64,000 nucleotides of DNA from contig NZ_CP172882.1 of assembly GCF_050529585.1 (NCBI RefSeq), positions 992,001-1,056,000 of the forward strand, in the 5' to 3' direction. Position 1 is the stretch's first letter. Each line of letters opens with the position of its first letter. The notes below the pieces were generated by a model, which had not been told where the DNA came from, ran no database searches, and worked only from the letters and a program-made list of their open reading frames with translations. Shown in pieces: positions 8,155-15,947 of this stretch. This stretch comes from Enterococcus_D sp050529585. GTDB taxonomy: Bacteria; Bacillota; Bacilli; Lactobacillales; Enterococcaceae. Made by a program: the position numbers and the translations under genes.

Positions 8155-8916
8155 ATGGCAAAACAAGAAGTCGGACATAACTTTTTGGCGCGATTAGGGA
8201 AAACAAAACTACGTCCTGGGGGCATTGAGGCGACCGATTGGCTCATTCAACAGGCAAAAATAGATAGTCAGACGAAAATCTTGGAAGTTGCCTGCAATAT
8301 GGGAACAACAATGATTCACTTAGCAAAAACCTATGGCTGTGAGATTACCGGCTTAGATCAGAGTACGAAGGCATTGGAAAAAGCCAAACAAAATATTGCA
8401 AAAGAACAGTTAGGAGACAAGATCACCGTCGTTCAAGGCAATGCGCTGAAACTGCCTTTTGACGATGGCCAATTTGATATAGTGATCAATGAAGCGATGT
8501 TAACGATGTTAACAGGTGCAGCCAAAGATAAAGCAATCAATGAATATTTGCGGGTCCTAAAACCAAATGGGCTTTTATTGACGCACGATGTCTGTATTTT
8601 AGATGAAACAAGCCGTCATGAAATCTTGACTGGACTAAGCGAAACCATTCACGTGAATGTTGAACCGTTGACTTTAACAGAGTGGCAAGCTTGTTTTGCG
8701 GATAAAGGATTCACGGTTATGCAAAAATCTGGCACCATGTCGTTAATGGACCCTATTGGAATGGTGCGTGATGAAGGATTGATAGGCGCCTATAAAATCG
8801 TACACAACGGCTTAAAAGAGGAAAACCGAGAACAATTTAAAAAGATGTTTACTTTTTTCCGAAAAAACAAAGAAAAAATCGGATATGTCGCACATGTTAA
8901 TCAAAAGAGAGGATGA
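8155..8916 (+). CDS. class I SAM-dependent methyltransferase
   Basis: A 253-aa cytoplasmic methyltransferase of the Methyltransf_11 type. Motif I is LEVACNMGTTMIHLA (about 43-57), followed by the acidic end of strand 2 (ITGLDQS) and motif IV-like FDIVINEAML. The C-terminal part (about 190-253) is helical and Lys-rich. The ribosome site is AGAAAGG. Six bases separate it from the cupin gene, so the two are co-transcribed. The Fur box upstream suggests induction under iron limitation. The substrate is unknown; a small molecule is more likely than DNA or RNA, because no nucleic-acid-binding domain is visible. Confidence 0.88.
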   Translation: MAKQEVGHNFLARLGKTKLRPGGIEATDWLIQQAKIDSQTKILEVACNMGTTMIHLAKTYGCEITGLDQSTKALEKAKQNIAKEQLGDKITVVQGNALKLPFDDGQFDIVINEAMLTMLTGAAKDKAINEYLRVLKPNGLLLTHDVCILDETSRHEILTGLSETIHVNVEPLTLTEWQACFADKGFTVMQKSGTMSLMDPIGMVRDEGLIGAYKIVHNGLKEENREQFKKMFTFFRKNKEKIGYVAHVNQKRG

Positions 8917-8922
8917 GCAATC

Positions 8923-9204
8923 ATGGAAAAATATCAAGGAACGGGTAAAATCAGTCATATTTTTGAATCAGACAATCAAGTTGTGACCAATCTGGTGTTG
9001 GAGGCAGGAAAAGAAATTCCAACCCATGATGCACCTTATACTGTGGTTGTTGTACCAGTCAAAGGCCGTATCATGTTTCGAGGAGAAGACTTTGAGGAAG
9101 AGATTTATCCAGGTGTGATCGTGAGAATGCTGCCGGATGAGCCGCATAGTTTAACGGCTTTGGCAGACAGTGAACTCATGGTGATCAAATCTCGCTTAGC
9201 TTAA
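8923..9204 (+). CDS. small cupin-domain protein
   Basis: A 93-aa single beta-barrel cupin. The first motif is degenerate (EIPTHDAPYTVVVVPVKGRI; one His and no second His) and the second has LPDEPHSL. So at most two or three metal ligands remain. Such small cupins act as metal-dependent enzymes or ligand sensors. Its co-transcription with the methyltransferase behind a Fur box suggests the two act on the same metabolite during iron stress. Start at ATG 8923 with AGAGGATGAG. Confidence 0.82.
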   Translation: MEKYQGTGKISHIFESDNQVVTNLVLEAGKEIPTHDAPYTVVVVPVKGRIMFRGEDFEEEIYPGVIVRMLPDEPHSLTALADSELMVIKSRLA

Positions 9205-9243
9205 ATCGATCAACAGATTGTGCATACAGTGAAACAAAAAATA

Positions 9244-9307
9244 GGCGCGATAGTTTTAGGAGAGATAGATTTTTCTATTGATCCTAAAATTATTGCGCCA
9301 TTTTTTT
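9244..9307 (+). terminator. terminator after the cupin gene
   Basis: GGCGCGATAGTTTTAGGA (9244-9261) pairs with TCCTAAAATTATTGCGCC (9282-9299) and is followed by ATTTTTTTA. Long stem with one mismatch. Bases 9308-9502 hold nothing recognised. Confidence 0.85.
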
Positions 9308-9502
9308 ATGAGGAAACCGAGGGATGTAGCAGGTGAGAGAGGTTGATTGTTACGCTCTCTCTATAAACTATTCCATCCGTGTTCTTGTAAGGTTTCTTGA
9401 GCCACCATTCTTATATTTCTTACGCTAACCTCACAAGCCTTTGTTGACTCTTGTATCTGAGGTTGACTATCTTTTGGTTGTCACCGCAAAGACCGAATCC
9501 AA

Positions 9503-9760
9503 TTATCCTTTTTTGCCAGCAGCTTGGCGAAACATATCTTCAATGACAATATCGAAAATCTCTCCCAAAGTCGCACAGTAAGATAGAACAAGCCAAGGTT
9601 CATTTGTATGAAAATGAATTTTGATCAACGTGTCATCTCCCACAATGAGTAAGCAATCTCCATCAAAATGGGAAAGAATGTAATCCGAAAGCATGTCTTC
9701 ATTTAAATCGGTGCCTTCTAGCAATAGTTGCGTGTCATATCTATAATCTCCAAGTTCCAT
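9503..9760 (-). CDS. stand-alone FakA/YloV middle-domain-like protein
   Basis: An 85-aa protein resembling the middle domain of the DAK2-type fatty-acid kinase FakA (YloV), in the group often annotated 'kinase to dihydroxyacetone kinase'. It has YDTQLLLEG near the start, the strand LLIVGDDTLIKIHFHTNEP with His49 and His51, and LGEIFDIVIEDM at the end. In full FakA the equivalent start is usually YGYCTE; here Asp9 takes the place of the Cys that, as I recall, forms a metal site with the two His. No kinase domain is present. It is ten bases downstream of zur, so they form one operon. A role in zinc homeostasis is inferred from context only. Confidence 0.75.
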   Translation of the reverse strand: MELGDYRYDTQLLLEGTDLNEDMLSDYILSHFDGDCLLIVGDDTLIKIHFHTNEPWLVLSYCATLGEIFDIVIEDMFRQAAGKKG

Positions 9761-9770
9761 CGTTGTTCTC

Positions 9771-10148
9771 CTATCCAGCTATATTTTTACAGGTATGACA
9801 TAACCCTAGAATGGTCATGTCATGGCTAGTGATCGAAAAATCATTTTCTTCTTCAAGTGCAGGAAGCATTTTTTTTAAAAAGCAATGAATCGGTATGAGC
9901 TTTTTGCAATTCGTACAAAGCATAAAATGTCTGTGGGTGCTATTTGCCAAGCAATAATAGGCCACTGTGTTGATGATGATTCTTTGAACCAAACCTAATT
10001 CTGTCAACTTATCCATGTTTCGATAAACTGTCGACAAATTCATTTCCTCGTTTCCAAGCATGTTATGTATCATGTCTGCGTTTAACGCTTGATTATCGTT
10101 TTGTCCAAATAAGTCGATAATCGCTTTTCGTTGTTTTGTCATACGCAT
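9771..10148 (-). CDS. zur: Fur-family regulator, probably Zur
   Basis: A 125-aa Fur-fold repressor. The winged helix is at about 1-70 (LSTVYRNMDKLTELGLVQ is the recognition region). HRHF and Cys78/Cys81 with Cys117/Cys120 give the usual metal and structural zinc sites. A zinc role is inferred from the divergent COG0523 GTPase gene and from two identical-type palindromes between them, which differ from the Fur boxes elsewhere in this window. Slightly short for the family (usual 135-150). It probably represses both its own transcript and the divergent operon when zinc is sufficient. Confidence 0.82.
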   Translation of the reverse strand: MRMTKQRKAIIDLFGQNDNQALNADMIHNMLGNEEMNLSTVYRNMDKLTELGLVQRIIINTVAYYCLANSTHRHFMLCTNCKKLIPIHCFLKKMLPALEEENDFSITSHDMTILGLCHTCKNIAG

Positions 10149-10191
10149 GATTTATCACCTTCATTTCTTATCTTAACAATCATTATAAAAC

Positions 10192-10212
10192 AATTGCAAA
10201 TCATTTGCAATT
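10192..10212. promoter_or_regulatory. putative Zur box 1
   Basis: TTGCAAATCATTTGCAA (10194-10210) is a palindrome broken only at its centre base and extended by AA/TT on each side. It lies 44 bases upstream of the zur start and so probably controls zur on the minus strand. Confidence 0.75.
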
Positions 10213-10217
10213 AACTG

Positions 10218-10267
10218 TTGACGAACAGTTCTGTTTTCGTTTAAGATAGTTGCAAATGATTTGCAAC
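10218..10267 (+). promoter_or_regulatory. promoter and putative Zur box 2 of the COG0523 operon
   Basis: -35 TTGACG (10218-10223) and -10 TAAGAT (10242-10247). The palindrome GTTGCAAATGATTTGCAAC (10249-10267) sits over the expected start. It shares the TTGCAAAT-ATTTGCAA core with box 1. The position fits repression by the divergent Fur-family protein. Confidence 0.78.
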
Positions 10268-10304
10268 TGAAACTGGGGGTCATTGAATTAGAAGGAGGGG
10301 GATT

Positions 10305-11378
10305 ATGCGTGTCATACCAATCACGGTTTTAACAGGTTTTTTGGGTTCTGGGAAAACGACGCTCTTAAATCAATTAATGAAAAACACCGAGAATGAAAAT
10401 GTTGTGATCATCGTGAATGAATATGGAGATGTTGGAATCGATCATGCATTGGTTTTAACAAATAATCAAGAACAGATTTTCCAAATGAATAATGGCTGCA
10501 TGTGCTGTGTATTACGTGAAGATTTAATCGATATGTTTTTAGCCATCTTACAGGTAGCTGAGAAAGGGCCTGCGGCAATCGATCGCATCATTATTGAAAC
10601 AAGCGGTTTGGCTGAACCGAGTCCTATCGCGCAAACAATTATTCGTACACCGCTGCTAAATGAACATTTTGTTGTTGATAGTCTGATCACTTTGGTTGAC
10701 GCAAAAAATGGGTTCTATCAGCTCGAACAGTATCCTGAAGCGATTGAACAAGTGGCTTTTGCAGATAAGATATTTTTGACTAAAACAGATTTAGCTGATG
10801 CGCAGCAAATAAAAAGCATAAAAAAAGAGTTGATCAAAATCAATCCATTCGTTGATATAGAAACACTTGACTTGGAGGCTGTTGCTTATCAAGACATTGT
10901 TGGATTAGATTTATTTGATCGTTCGATCGCTGGCGCGAAAAAAGCAAAGACCGATATCGATCATATGATGAACAACTTTACAGAAAATCGGCATCAACAC
11001 AAGACATATCACATACATGATCATCCGCATGAAGGCCCTATTCACGAGGCACATCACCATATCCATACAGCGGTAGATTCTTTTGTCATTACATGTCCAA
11101 CCCCATTATCAGAAGCACAAGTTATCAGTTGGCTTCGCATGCTCATTTCCCAGTATGGTATGGATTTGATGCGCTATAAAGGGATTTTATGGATCGATGG
11201 GCTTCAATATCAAGTCGTATTACAAGGTGTTCACATGGCATATAAACTGGAAGAAGGACAGCAATGGGCGCAAGTGGCAGAAACAAAAATTGTGTTGATT
11301 GGAAAAAATCTGCCCCAAAAAGAAATCACTGAATGGCTCTTGCATGGACATCCAAAAAATATATCAGATAGGAAATGA
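10305..11378 (+). CDS. COG0523 (CobW/YciC-type) GTP-dependent metallochaperone
   Basis: A 357-aa G3E-family GTPase. Walker A is GFLGSGKTT (residues 11-19), the metal site is CMCC (Cys65, Cys67, Cys68, within NNGCMCC), and the base-specificity motif is TKTD. A His-rich linker at about 230-254 (HQHKTYHIHDHPHEGPIHEA) precedes the C-terminal CobW_C domain. The YciC/ZagA/ZNG1 branch of this family inserts or allocates zinc when zinc is scarce. It is the first gene of a four-gene operon (its stop overlaps the next ATG) with a Zur-type box over the promoter. A cobalt or nickel role is less likely, as no cobalamin, hydrogenase or urease gene is nearby. Confidence 0.92.
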   Translation: MRVIPITVLTGFLGSGKTTLLNQLMKNTENENVVIIVNEYGDVGIDHALVLTNNQEQIFQMNNGCMCCVLREDLIDMFLAILQVAEKGPAAIDRIIIETSGLAEPSPIAQTIIRTPLLNEHFVVDSLITLVDAKNGFYQLEQYPEAIEQVAFADKIFLTKTDLADAQQIKSIKKELIKINPFVDIETLDLEAVAYQDIVGLDLFDRSIAGAKKAKTDIDHMMNNFTENRHQHKTYHIHDHPHEGPIHEAHHHIHTAVDSFVITCPTPLSEAQVISWLRMLISQYGMDLMRYKGILWIDGLQYQVVLQGVHMAYKLEEGQQWAQVAETKIVLIGKNLPQKEITEWLLHGHPKNISDRK

Positions 11379-12457
11379 AGGCGCGTATGGATAATCTATT
11401 TCTTTGGACTTGTTTTGGCTTTATGTGGTTAATGATTTTTGGTGTGATCTTGTATTATATAGGATTGGTCGATCGAAAGTATATCCGACATACGATGATT
11501 TTAGGCATGATCACGATTCTTTCTGCTGCTTTGTGTTGGTTGCTTATCGGCTATTCATTGAGTTTTTTTGGAGACATCCAACATAGTGTCCTATTCTTCC
11601 CATTCATGCCGGATGAGATCGTTTCGCTGGTTGTCCAATTGCTCTTTTGTTTATATGCGGTAGTCATGCTTATCGGTTCTATCTTAGAGCGAGGCAATTG
11701 GAGATACCTTGTATTCTTCGTCCCCTTATGGATTTTATTGATCTATGCACCGGTATGTTATGCGTTATGGGGAAATCAAAATTGGTTAAGTGAAATGGGG
11801 GTATTGGATTACTCTGGTGGCTTGGTCGTGCATGCGACTGCTGGAATAGGTAGTCTGGTTTTAGCAAAAACATTACCTATCCGCGCAAAAAAAGCAACAA
11901 CAAGCGGCACCCAAGAAACACTGGCTTTTGTGGGCATGGTGTTCATCACTTTAGGATGGTTCGGATTTAATATGGCGCCTTCTGGGAAAATGGGGGAAGC
12001 TGCCATCCAAATTTGGTTGAATACCCTGATTTCCGTTATAGCGGGGGGATTCAGTTGGTTTGCCACGCAATGGATGTTGACGCAAAAAACGGATCCTTAC
12101 GACTTGATGAATGGGATGATCGTAGGTTTAGTAGCAAGTACTTGTTCTGTTGGTTATGTAGGTGCTCGGACCTCTTTATTGATCGCGCTGCTTACGGGTG
12201 TCGCTTGTCCAATCGTTATCCAGCTGATTCATCGATATTTTCCAAGCATTGATGATGCGGGTGATTCCTTTGGGATGAATGGGATTGGGGGGATGATCGG
12301 CTCGATATTAACGGGTATTTTGGCAGAAAATGCCCACTTGCTCAGCCAATTGATCGGAACGGTAGTGGTCTGTCTTTGGAGCTTTGTTTTGAGTATAGCC
12401 ATCCATTACTTGTTGAGGAAAATCATCGATGATGTGGATCGACAAATCGTGTCATAA
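11375..12457 (+). CDS. Amt/Rh-family channel with altered pore
   Basis: A 360-aa polytopic membrane protein of the ammonium transporter family. It has about ten or eleven membrane segments, a conserved first-helix motif (YYIGLVDRKY), DYSGGLVVHATAG with the first pore His (His153) and GWFGFN. At the second pore His the usual FGVHGVGG reads FGMNGIGG, so Asn302 replaces it. Length is somewhat short (family about 400). No glnK gene accompanies it. It overlaps the COG0523 stop by four bases (ATGA), so it belongs to the Zur-type operon. ATG 11387 is an alternative start. It may carry ammonium poorly or have another substrate. Confidence 0.85.
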   Translation: MKARMDNLFLWTCFGFMWLMIFGVILYYIGLVDRKYIRHTMILGMITILSAALCWLLIGYSLSFFGDIQHSVLFFPFMPDEIVSLVVQLLFCLYAVVMLIGSILERGNWRYLVFFVPLWILLIYAPVCYALWGNQNWLSEMGVLDYSGGLVVHATAGIGSLVLAKTLPIRAKKATTSGTQETLAFVGMVFITLGWFGFNMAPSGKMGEAAIQIWLNTLISVIAGGFSWFATQWMLTQKTDPYDLMNGMIVGLVASTCSVGYVGARTSLLIALLTGVACPIVIQLIHRYFPSIDDAGDSFGMNGIGGMIGSILTGILAENAHLLSQLIGTVVVCLWSFVLSIAIHYLLRKIIDDVDRQIVS

Positions 12458-12499
12458 ACAAGCGATTGGACAAAAAAAGGCAAACGTGGAGGTCAAAGA

Positions 12500-13024
12500 G
12501 TGATTTTATCAGGAAGACAAATTAAAGAAGTGCAAAACGACAAAATAATTATCGCACCGTTTCATGAAGAACAAGTGAATCCTAATAGTTATAATTTACG
12601 GTTGCACAATCAAATCGGGGTCTATGAGGACCCGATTTTGGATATGAAAAGAAAAAATGCGCTTAAAATATTTACGATTCCTACATCTGGTTTTCTACTT
12701 GAACCGCACCGGTTGTATCTTGCAAGAACCATCGAGTATACGGCGACTGATTACTATGTCCCTATGTTAGAAGGGCGTTCGTCTTTGGGTCGCCTCGGCT
12801 TAAATGTTCATGTAACAGCTGGTTTTGGTGATATTGGTTTTTCTGGGTATTGGACATTGGAAATGCATGCGATTGCGCCTATTTGGATTTATCCTGGCGT
12901 GGATATCTGCCAGATTTATTATCACACGATCGAAGGCGACTATGATCTTTATCAAGAAAAATACGCAGGGAACAATGGATTAGAAGCGAGTAAAATGTAC
13001 TTGGATTTTCAGGGAGGGAATTGA
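12500..13024 (+). CDS. dcd: dCTP deaminase family protein
   Basis: A 174-aa dUTPase-fold enzyme. The signature GRSSLGRLGL supplies Ser94 and Arg98, and TLEM supplies the catalytic Glu121. The segment TAGFGDIGFSG resembles the DCD-DUT branch, so it may make dUMP directly from dCTP. It starts at GTG 12500 behind GTGGAGG. Unlike dCMP and cytidine deaminases, this family uses no zinc. Its place in a Zur-type operon fits a zinc-sparing route to thymidylate precursors (inference). It abuts the next gene without a gap. Confidence 0.87.
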   Translation: MILSGRQIKEVQNDKIIIAPFHEEQVNPNSYNLRLHNQIGVYEDPILDMKRKNALKIFTIPTSGFLLEPHRLYLARTIEYTATDYYVPMLEGRSSLGRLGLNVHVTAGFGDIGFSGYWTLEMHAIAPIWIYPGVDICQIYYHTIEGDYDLYQEKYAGNNGLEASKMYLDFQGGN

Positions 13025-14161
13025 ATGAAAGCAGAACGTGAAATTGTCATTATTGGTGCCGGAGCTGCTGGTGTTGGCTTGGGCGTTACATTTACTGAGC
13101 TGGGAATCACTGACTTTGTTATTCTTGAAAAAGGAGCAGTTGGAAACAGCTTTACCCATTGGCCGCAAGAAACAAGATTTATCACGCCTTCTTTCACTAG
13201 CAACGGCTTTGGCATGTCTGATTTGAATGCCATTGCGGTTGATACAGCCCCTTCATATACGTTGGGTAAAGAACGCTTATCTGGAATAGACTATGCAGAA
13301 TATTTGCAACTCGTATCAGATGAATATCAATTGCCGATCGAGGGTCACTGTACTGTCAAATCCATCAAAAAGGACCAAAAGAAGTATTTGATTGAAACAA
13401 CAAAAGGAACGATCCTTGCAAATTATCTTATTTTTGCGGTTGGGGAATTTTCTTTCCCAAATAAAACGAACATCGAAGGTGCGGACCGTTTTGGATTGCA
13501 TTATGGAGAAGTTGATTCGTGGCGCAAGATCGAAGGCCGGCACCAAACGATTATTGGCGGCAATGAAAGTGCCATCGATGCGGCACTTGAACTAGCAAAA
13601 TTAGGGAAAGAAGTATCTGTTTACACAAAGAGCTCGGGCTTAGATGCCAAAGAAGCAGATCCAAGTATAAGACTATCTCCACATACAAGACAAAAGTTTG
13701 TTGATTTACACGTGAATCAACAAGTTCCAGGAAGTATCAAGCTGTATACGTCGATGGAGATTCGAAAAATAAGTCGATCAGCTGTCGGTTACCAACTAAT
13801 CACTGACACTGGCGCTTCCATCGCGATAGACAATCTACCCATTCTTTGTACTGGATTCGATAATGGCGCAAAAGTGTTGGCTTCATCGTTATTTGCCTGC
13901 AAAGAAAATGGCGAAGTGCGATTAAATCAGTTTGATGAATCGACAATTGCCGAAAATGTCTTTTTGACTGGACCAAGTGTACGGAATCAATCGGTTATTT
14001 TTTGTTATGTCTACAAATTCCGGCAACGATTTGCAGTGATTGCCAATGAAATTGCACAAAGGCAGGGCTACGCTTTGGATCAAAAAAAATTAGATTATTA
14101 CAAACAGCAATCTTTTTATTTGGATGATTGCTCTGATTGTGAAGTAACCTGCGCTTGCTAA
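13025..14161 (+). CDS. FAD/NAD(P)-dependent oxidoreductase with Cys-rich tail
   Basis: A 378-aa flavoprotein of the flavin monooxygenase/thioredoxin-reductase-like fold (CzcO/YpdA type). The FAD Rossmann motif is GAGAAGVGLG (residues 10-19) and the second dinucleotide motif is GGNESAIDAALELAK at about 178. There is no CxxC redox pair in the core. The C-terminus ends DDCSDCEVTCAC, with four Cys in twelve residues, which could bind a metal or act as a redox tail. It is the last gene of the Zur-type operon and a terminator follows. The substrate is unknown; a thiol-redox or metal-linked role is suggested only by the tail and the context. Confidence 0.83.
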   Translation: MKAEREIVIIGAGAAGVGLGVTFTELGITDFVILEKGAVGNSFTHWPQETRFITPSFTSNGFGMSDLNAIAVDTAPSYTLGKERLSGIDYAEYLQLVSDEYQLPIEGHCTVKSIKKDQKKYLIETTKGTILANYLIFAVGEFSFPNKTNIEGADRFGLHYGEVDSWRKIEGRHQTIIGGNESAIDAALELAKLGKEVSVYTKSSGLDAKEADPSIRLSPHTRQKFVDLHVNQQVPGSIKLYTSMEIRKISRSAVGYQLITDTGASIAIDNLPILCTGFDNGAKVLASSLFACKENGEVRLNQFDESTIAENVFLTGPSVRNQSVIFCYVYKFRQRFAVIANEIAQRQGYALDQKKLDYYKQQSFYLDDCSDCEVTCAC

Positions 14162-14416
14162 GAAAATAAAGCAAGTCAAGAGCAAATTGAGGGGAGCGTA
14201 GCTTCTTTAAGTGAGGAGTTTCATACAGTCACAGCTATAAATAGCAAAAGAGGATTTCATGAGACAGGCGTTGGGCTGTTTCATGAAGTCCTTTTGTTTA
14301 TCTTTAAAGCCAAGCAAGGACTGCGTACGCGCGTGGTTATGTCGGGTAGAGACTTTGCCAATAAAGCAAAAATCAATGATTTGGTTTATTTCATTAGAAA
14401 CATATTTACAAAAAAC
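14162..14416. other. intergenic region between two operons
   Basis: Holds the terminator of the Zur-type operon and, at its right end, the nanE promoter (listed separately). No coding frame with a ribosome site is seen. Confidence 0.6.
14246..14297 (+). terminator. terminator after the flavoprotein gene
   Basis: AAAAGAGGATTTCATGAGAC pairs with GTTTCATGAAGTCCTTTT (ending at 14295) with small mismatches and is followed by a T-rich stretch. Confidence 0.65.
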
Positions 14417-14446
14417 ATTTTATGGTGTAATATTACACCATAAAAT
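14405..14446 (+). promoter_or_regulatory. nanE-operon promoter inside a 30-bp perfect palindrome
   Basis: -35 TTTACA (14405-14410), 17-base spacer, -10 TAATAT (14428-14433). Bases 14417-14446 form a perfect palindrome with half-site ATTTTATGGTGTAAT, and the -10 box lies at its centre. Binding there must block transcription. The likely repressor is the MurR/RpiR protein at the end of the operon, but this is not proven. Confidence 0.82.
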
Positions 14447-14463
14447 AAAAAGAAGGTGGAACA

Positions 14464-15165
14464 ATGTTTCATTTAGAAGATTTGAAAGGCCAACTGATCG
14501 TCTCGTGCCAAGCATTAGAAAATGAACCTTTACACAGTTCGTTTATCATGGGCCGAATGGCTCTTGCTGCCAAAGAAGGTGGAGCAAAGGGAATCAGAGC
14601 CAATTCTGTAATAGATATCAATGAAATCAAAAAGAATCTAGACTTACCCGTGATCGGTATTATCAAGCGTGATTACCCAAATTCAAATGTCTATATCACG
14701 CCAACAATGAGAGAAGTGGAAGAATTGTTAACTACTTCAGCTGAAATCATCGCGTTGGATGCTACTAGTCAAAAAAGACCCAATGATGAAAAAACAATTG
14801 ATTTAGTTGCACGTATTCACCAAGCGAATCGCTTGGCAATGGCTGATGTGTCAAATTTAGCTGAAGCAATTCAAGCCCAAAAAAATAATTTTGATTTGAT
14901 CTCAACAACGTTGGCAGGTTACACACCCTATTCAAAAAAGACAGATACCCCAGATTTTGAATTGCTTCAAGAGATTGTCAAACAAGTAGATGTGCCCATC
15001 ATCATGGAAGGGCATACAGATGATCCATCGCAAGTGACCAGAGCGTTAGAATTAGGCGCATTTTCGGTCGTTGTGGGTTCGATCATCACAAGACCGCAAT
15101 TGATTACGAAACGGTATGTTGAAGCGACCAAGAAGGTAGTGAGAAAGATAAATGATGAAGAATAA
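14464..15165 (+). CDS. nanE: N-acetylmannosamine-6-phosphate 2-epimerase
   Basis: A 233-aa TIM-barrel enzyme converting ManNAc-6-P to GlcNAc-6-P. Family signatures seen are GGAKGIRANS, VIGIIKRDYP, the catalytic-Lys region, ALDAT, DVSNLAEA, STTLAGYT and the phosphate-binding GAFSVVVGSIITRP at the end. ATG 14464 follows AGAAGGTGG. It is the first gene of the operon. No sialic acid lyase (nanA) or ManNAc kinase (nanK) is nearby, so the operon probably receives a ManNAc-6-P-yielding sugar through its PTS permease. The last 14 bases overlap the next gene. Confidence 0.93.
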   Translation: MFHLEDLKGQLIVSCQALENEPLHSSFIMGRMALAAKEGGAKGIRANSVIDINEIKKNLDLPVIGIIKRDYPNSNVYITPTMREVEELLTTSAEIIALDATSQKRPNDEKTIDLVARIHQANRLAMADVSNLAEAIQAQKNNFDLISTTLAGYTPYSKKTDTPDFELLQEIVKQVDVPIIMEGHTDDPSQVTRALELGAFSVVVGSIITRPQLITKRYVEATKKVVRKINDEE

Positions 15166-15943
15166 ATTATTAGTCTGTGATTTAGACGGTACATTATTGG
15201 ATGAAAATGGCCGAATTGATGAAGAGAGTTTAGCAAAAATCAAACATTTTTGTGAGGACGGGGGTCATTTTGTTATTTGTACCGGTCGTATGGATACAGA
15301 TATCCAATATATTGAGAAAAAGCTAGGGTTCAAGAGCGAGTTTCGCATTAGTCAAAATGGGGCTGTGATTTATGATCAGCAAGAACAGCTTATATATGAA
15401 ACAATTCCAGCGCAATACATTCCAACATTGAACCAAATCATTTTTGGCATGGGGTTGCGGACCGAAGTATCAAATGTGACGAATCGTCTTTTTCCTAGTC
15501 CGAGGAACCCAGAAGATGTTGCAGAATTCGTGGATTCATCGATTGTCATTGAAGACTTAGCCAATTTTATATTGAATCAAGAGAAGAATCCGACGATTTA
15601 TCTGACATTCGGGGAAGAAGCACAGTTTAAAGAGATACGAAAAAAAATCGAAAAGGCCTTAGGTAAGGAAGCGGTCAATATCGTTATGACTAGTCCTAGT
15701 TCATTGGAGGTTTTTTCCAAAAAAGTATCAAAAGGTATAGCTGTAGAAAAAGTGATGAAACAATTGCAGATGCAGCGAGAAAATACCTATATTGCTGGGG
15801 ATGCCCAAAGCGATATCCCAATGTTTCTAGTGACACCCCATTCATATGCTGTCCAAAATGCCGAACCAGAAGTAAGAGCACAAGCTGCATTTTATGTCGA
15901 AAAAGTTGCAAAAGTTGTTGATAGAATTTATCAGGGAAGGTGA
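15152..15943 (+). CDS. Cof-type HAD-superfamily sugar phosphatase
   Basis: A 263-aa HAD hydrolase. Motif I is DLDGTLLDENG (residues about 9-19), motif II is ICTGR, and motif IV is AGDAQSDIPM. A C2-type cap lies between about 90 and 200. Such enzymes dephosphorylate sugar phosphates. It overlaps nanE by 14 bases and is followed after four bases by DUF4127, so it belongs to the same pathway. It may remove phosphate from an imported phospho-sugar or relieve sugar-phosphate stress. ATG 15155 is an alternative start. Confidence 0.87.
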   Translation: MMKNKLLVCDLDGTLLDENGRIDEESLAKIKHFCEDGGHFVICTGRMDTDIQYIEKKLGFKSEFRISQNGAVIYDQQEQLIYETIPAQYIPTLNQIIFGMGLRTEVSNVTNRLFPSPRNPEDVAEFVDSSIVIEDLANFILNQEKNPTIYLTFGEEAQFKEIRKKIEKALGKEAVNIVMTSPSSLEVFSKKVSKGIAVEKVMKQLQMQRENTYIAGDAQSDIPMFLVTPHSYAVQNAEPEVRAQAAFYVEKVAKVVDRIYQGR

Positions 15944-15947
15944 TTGA

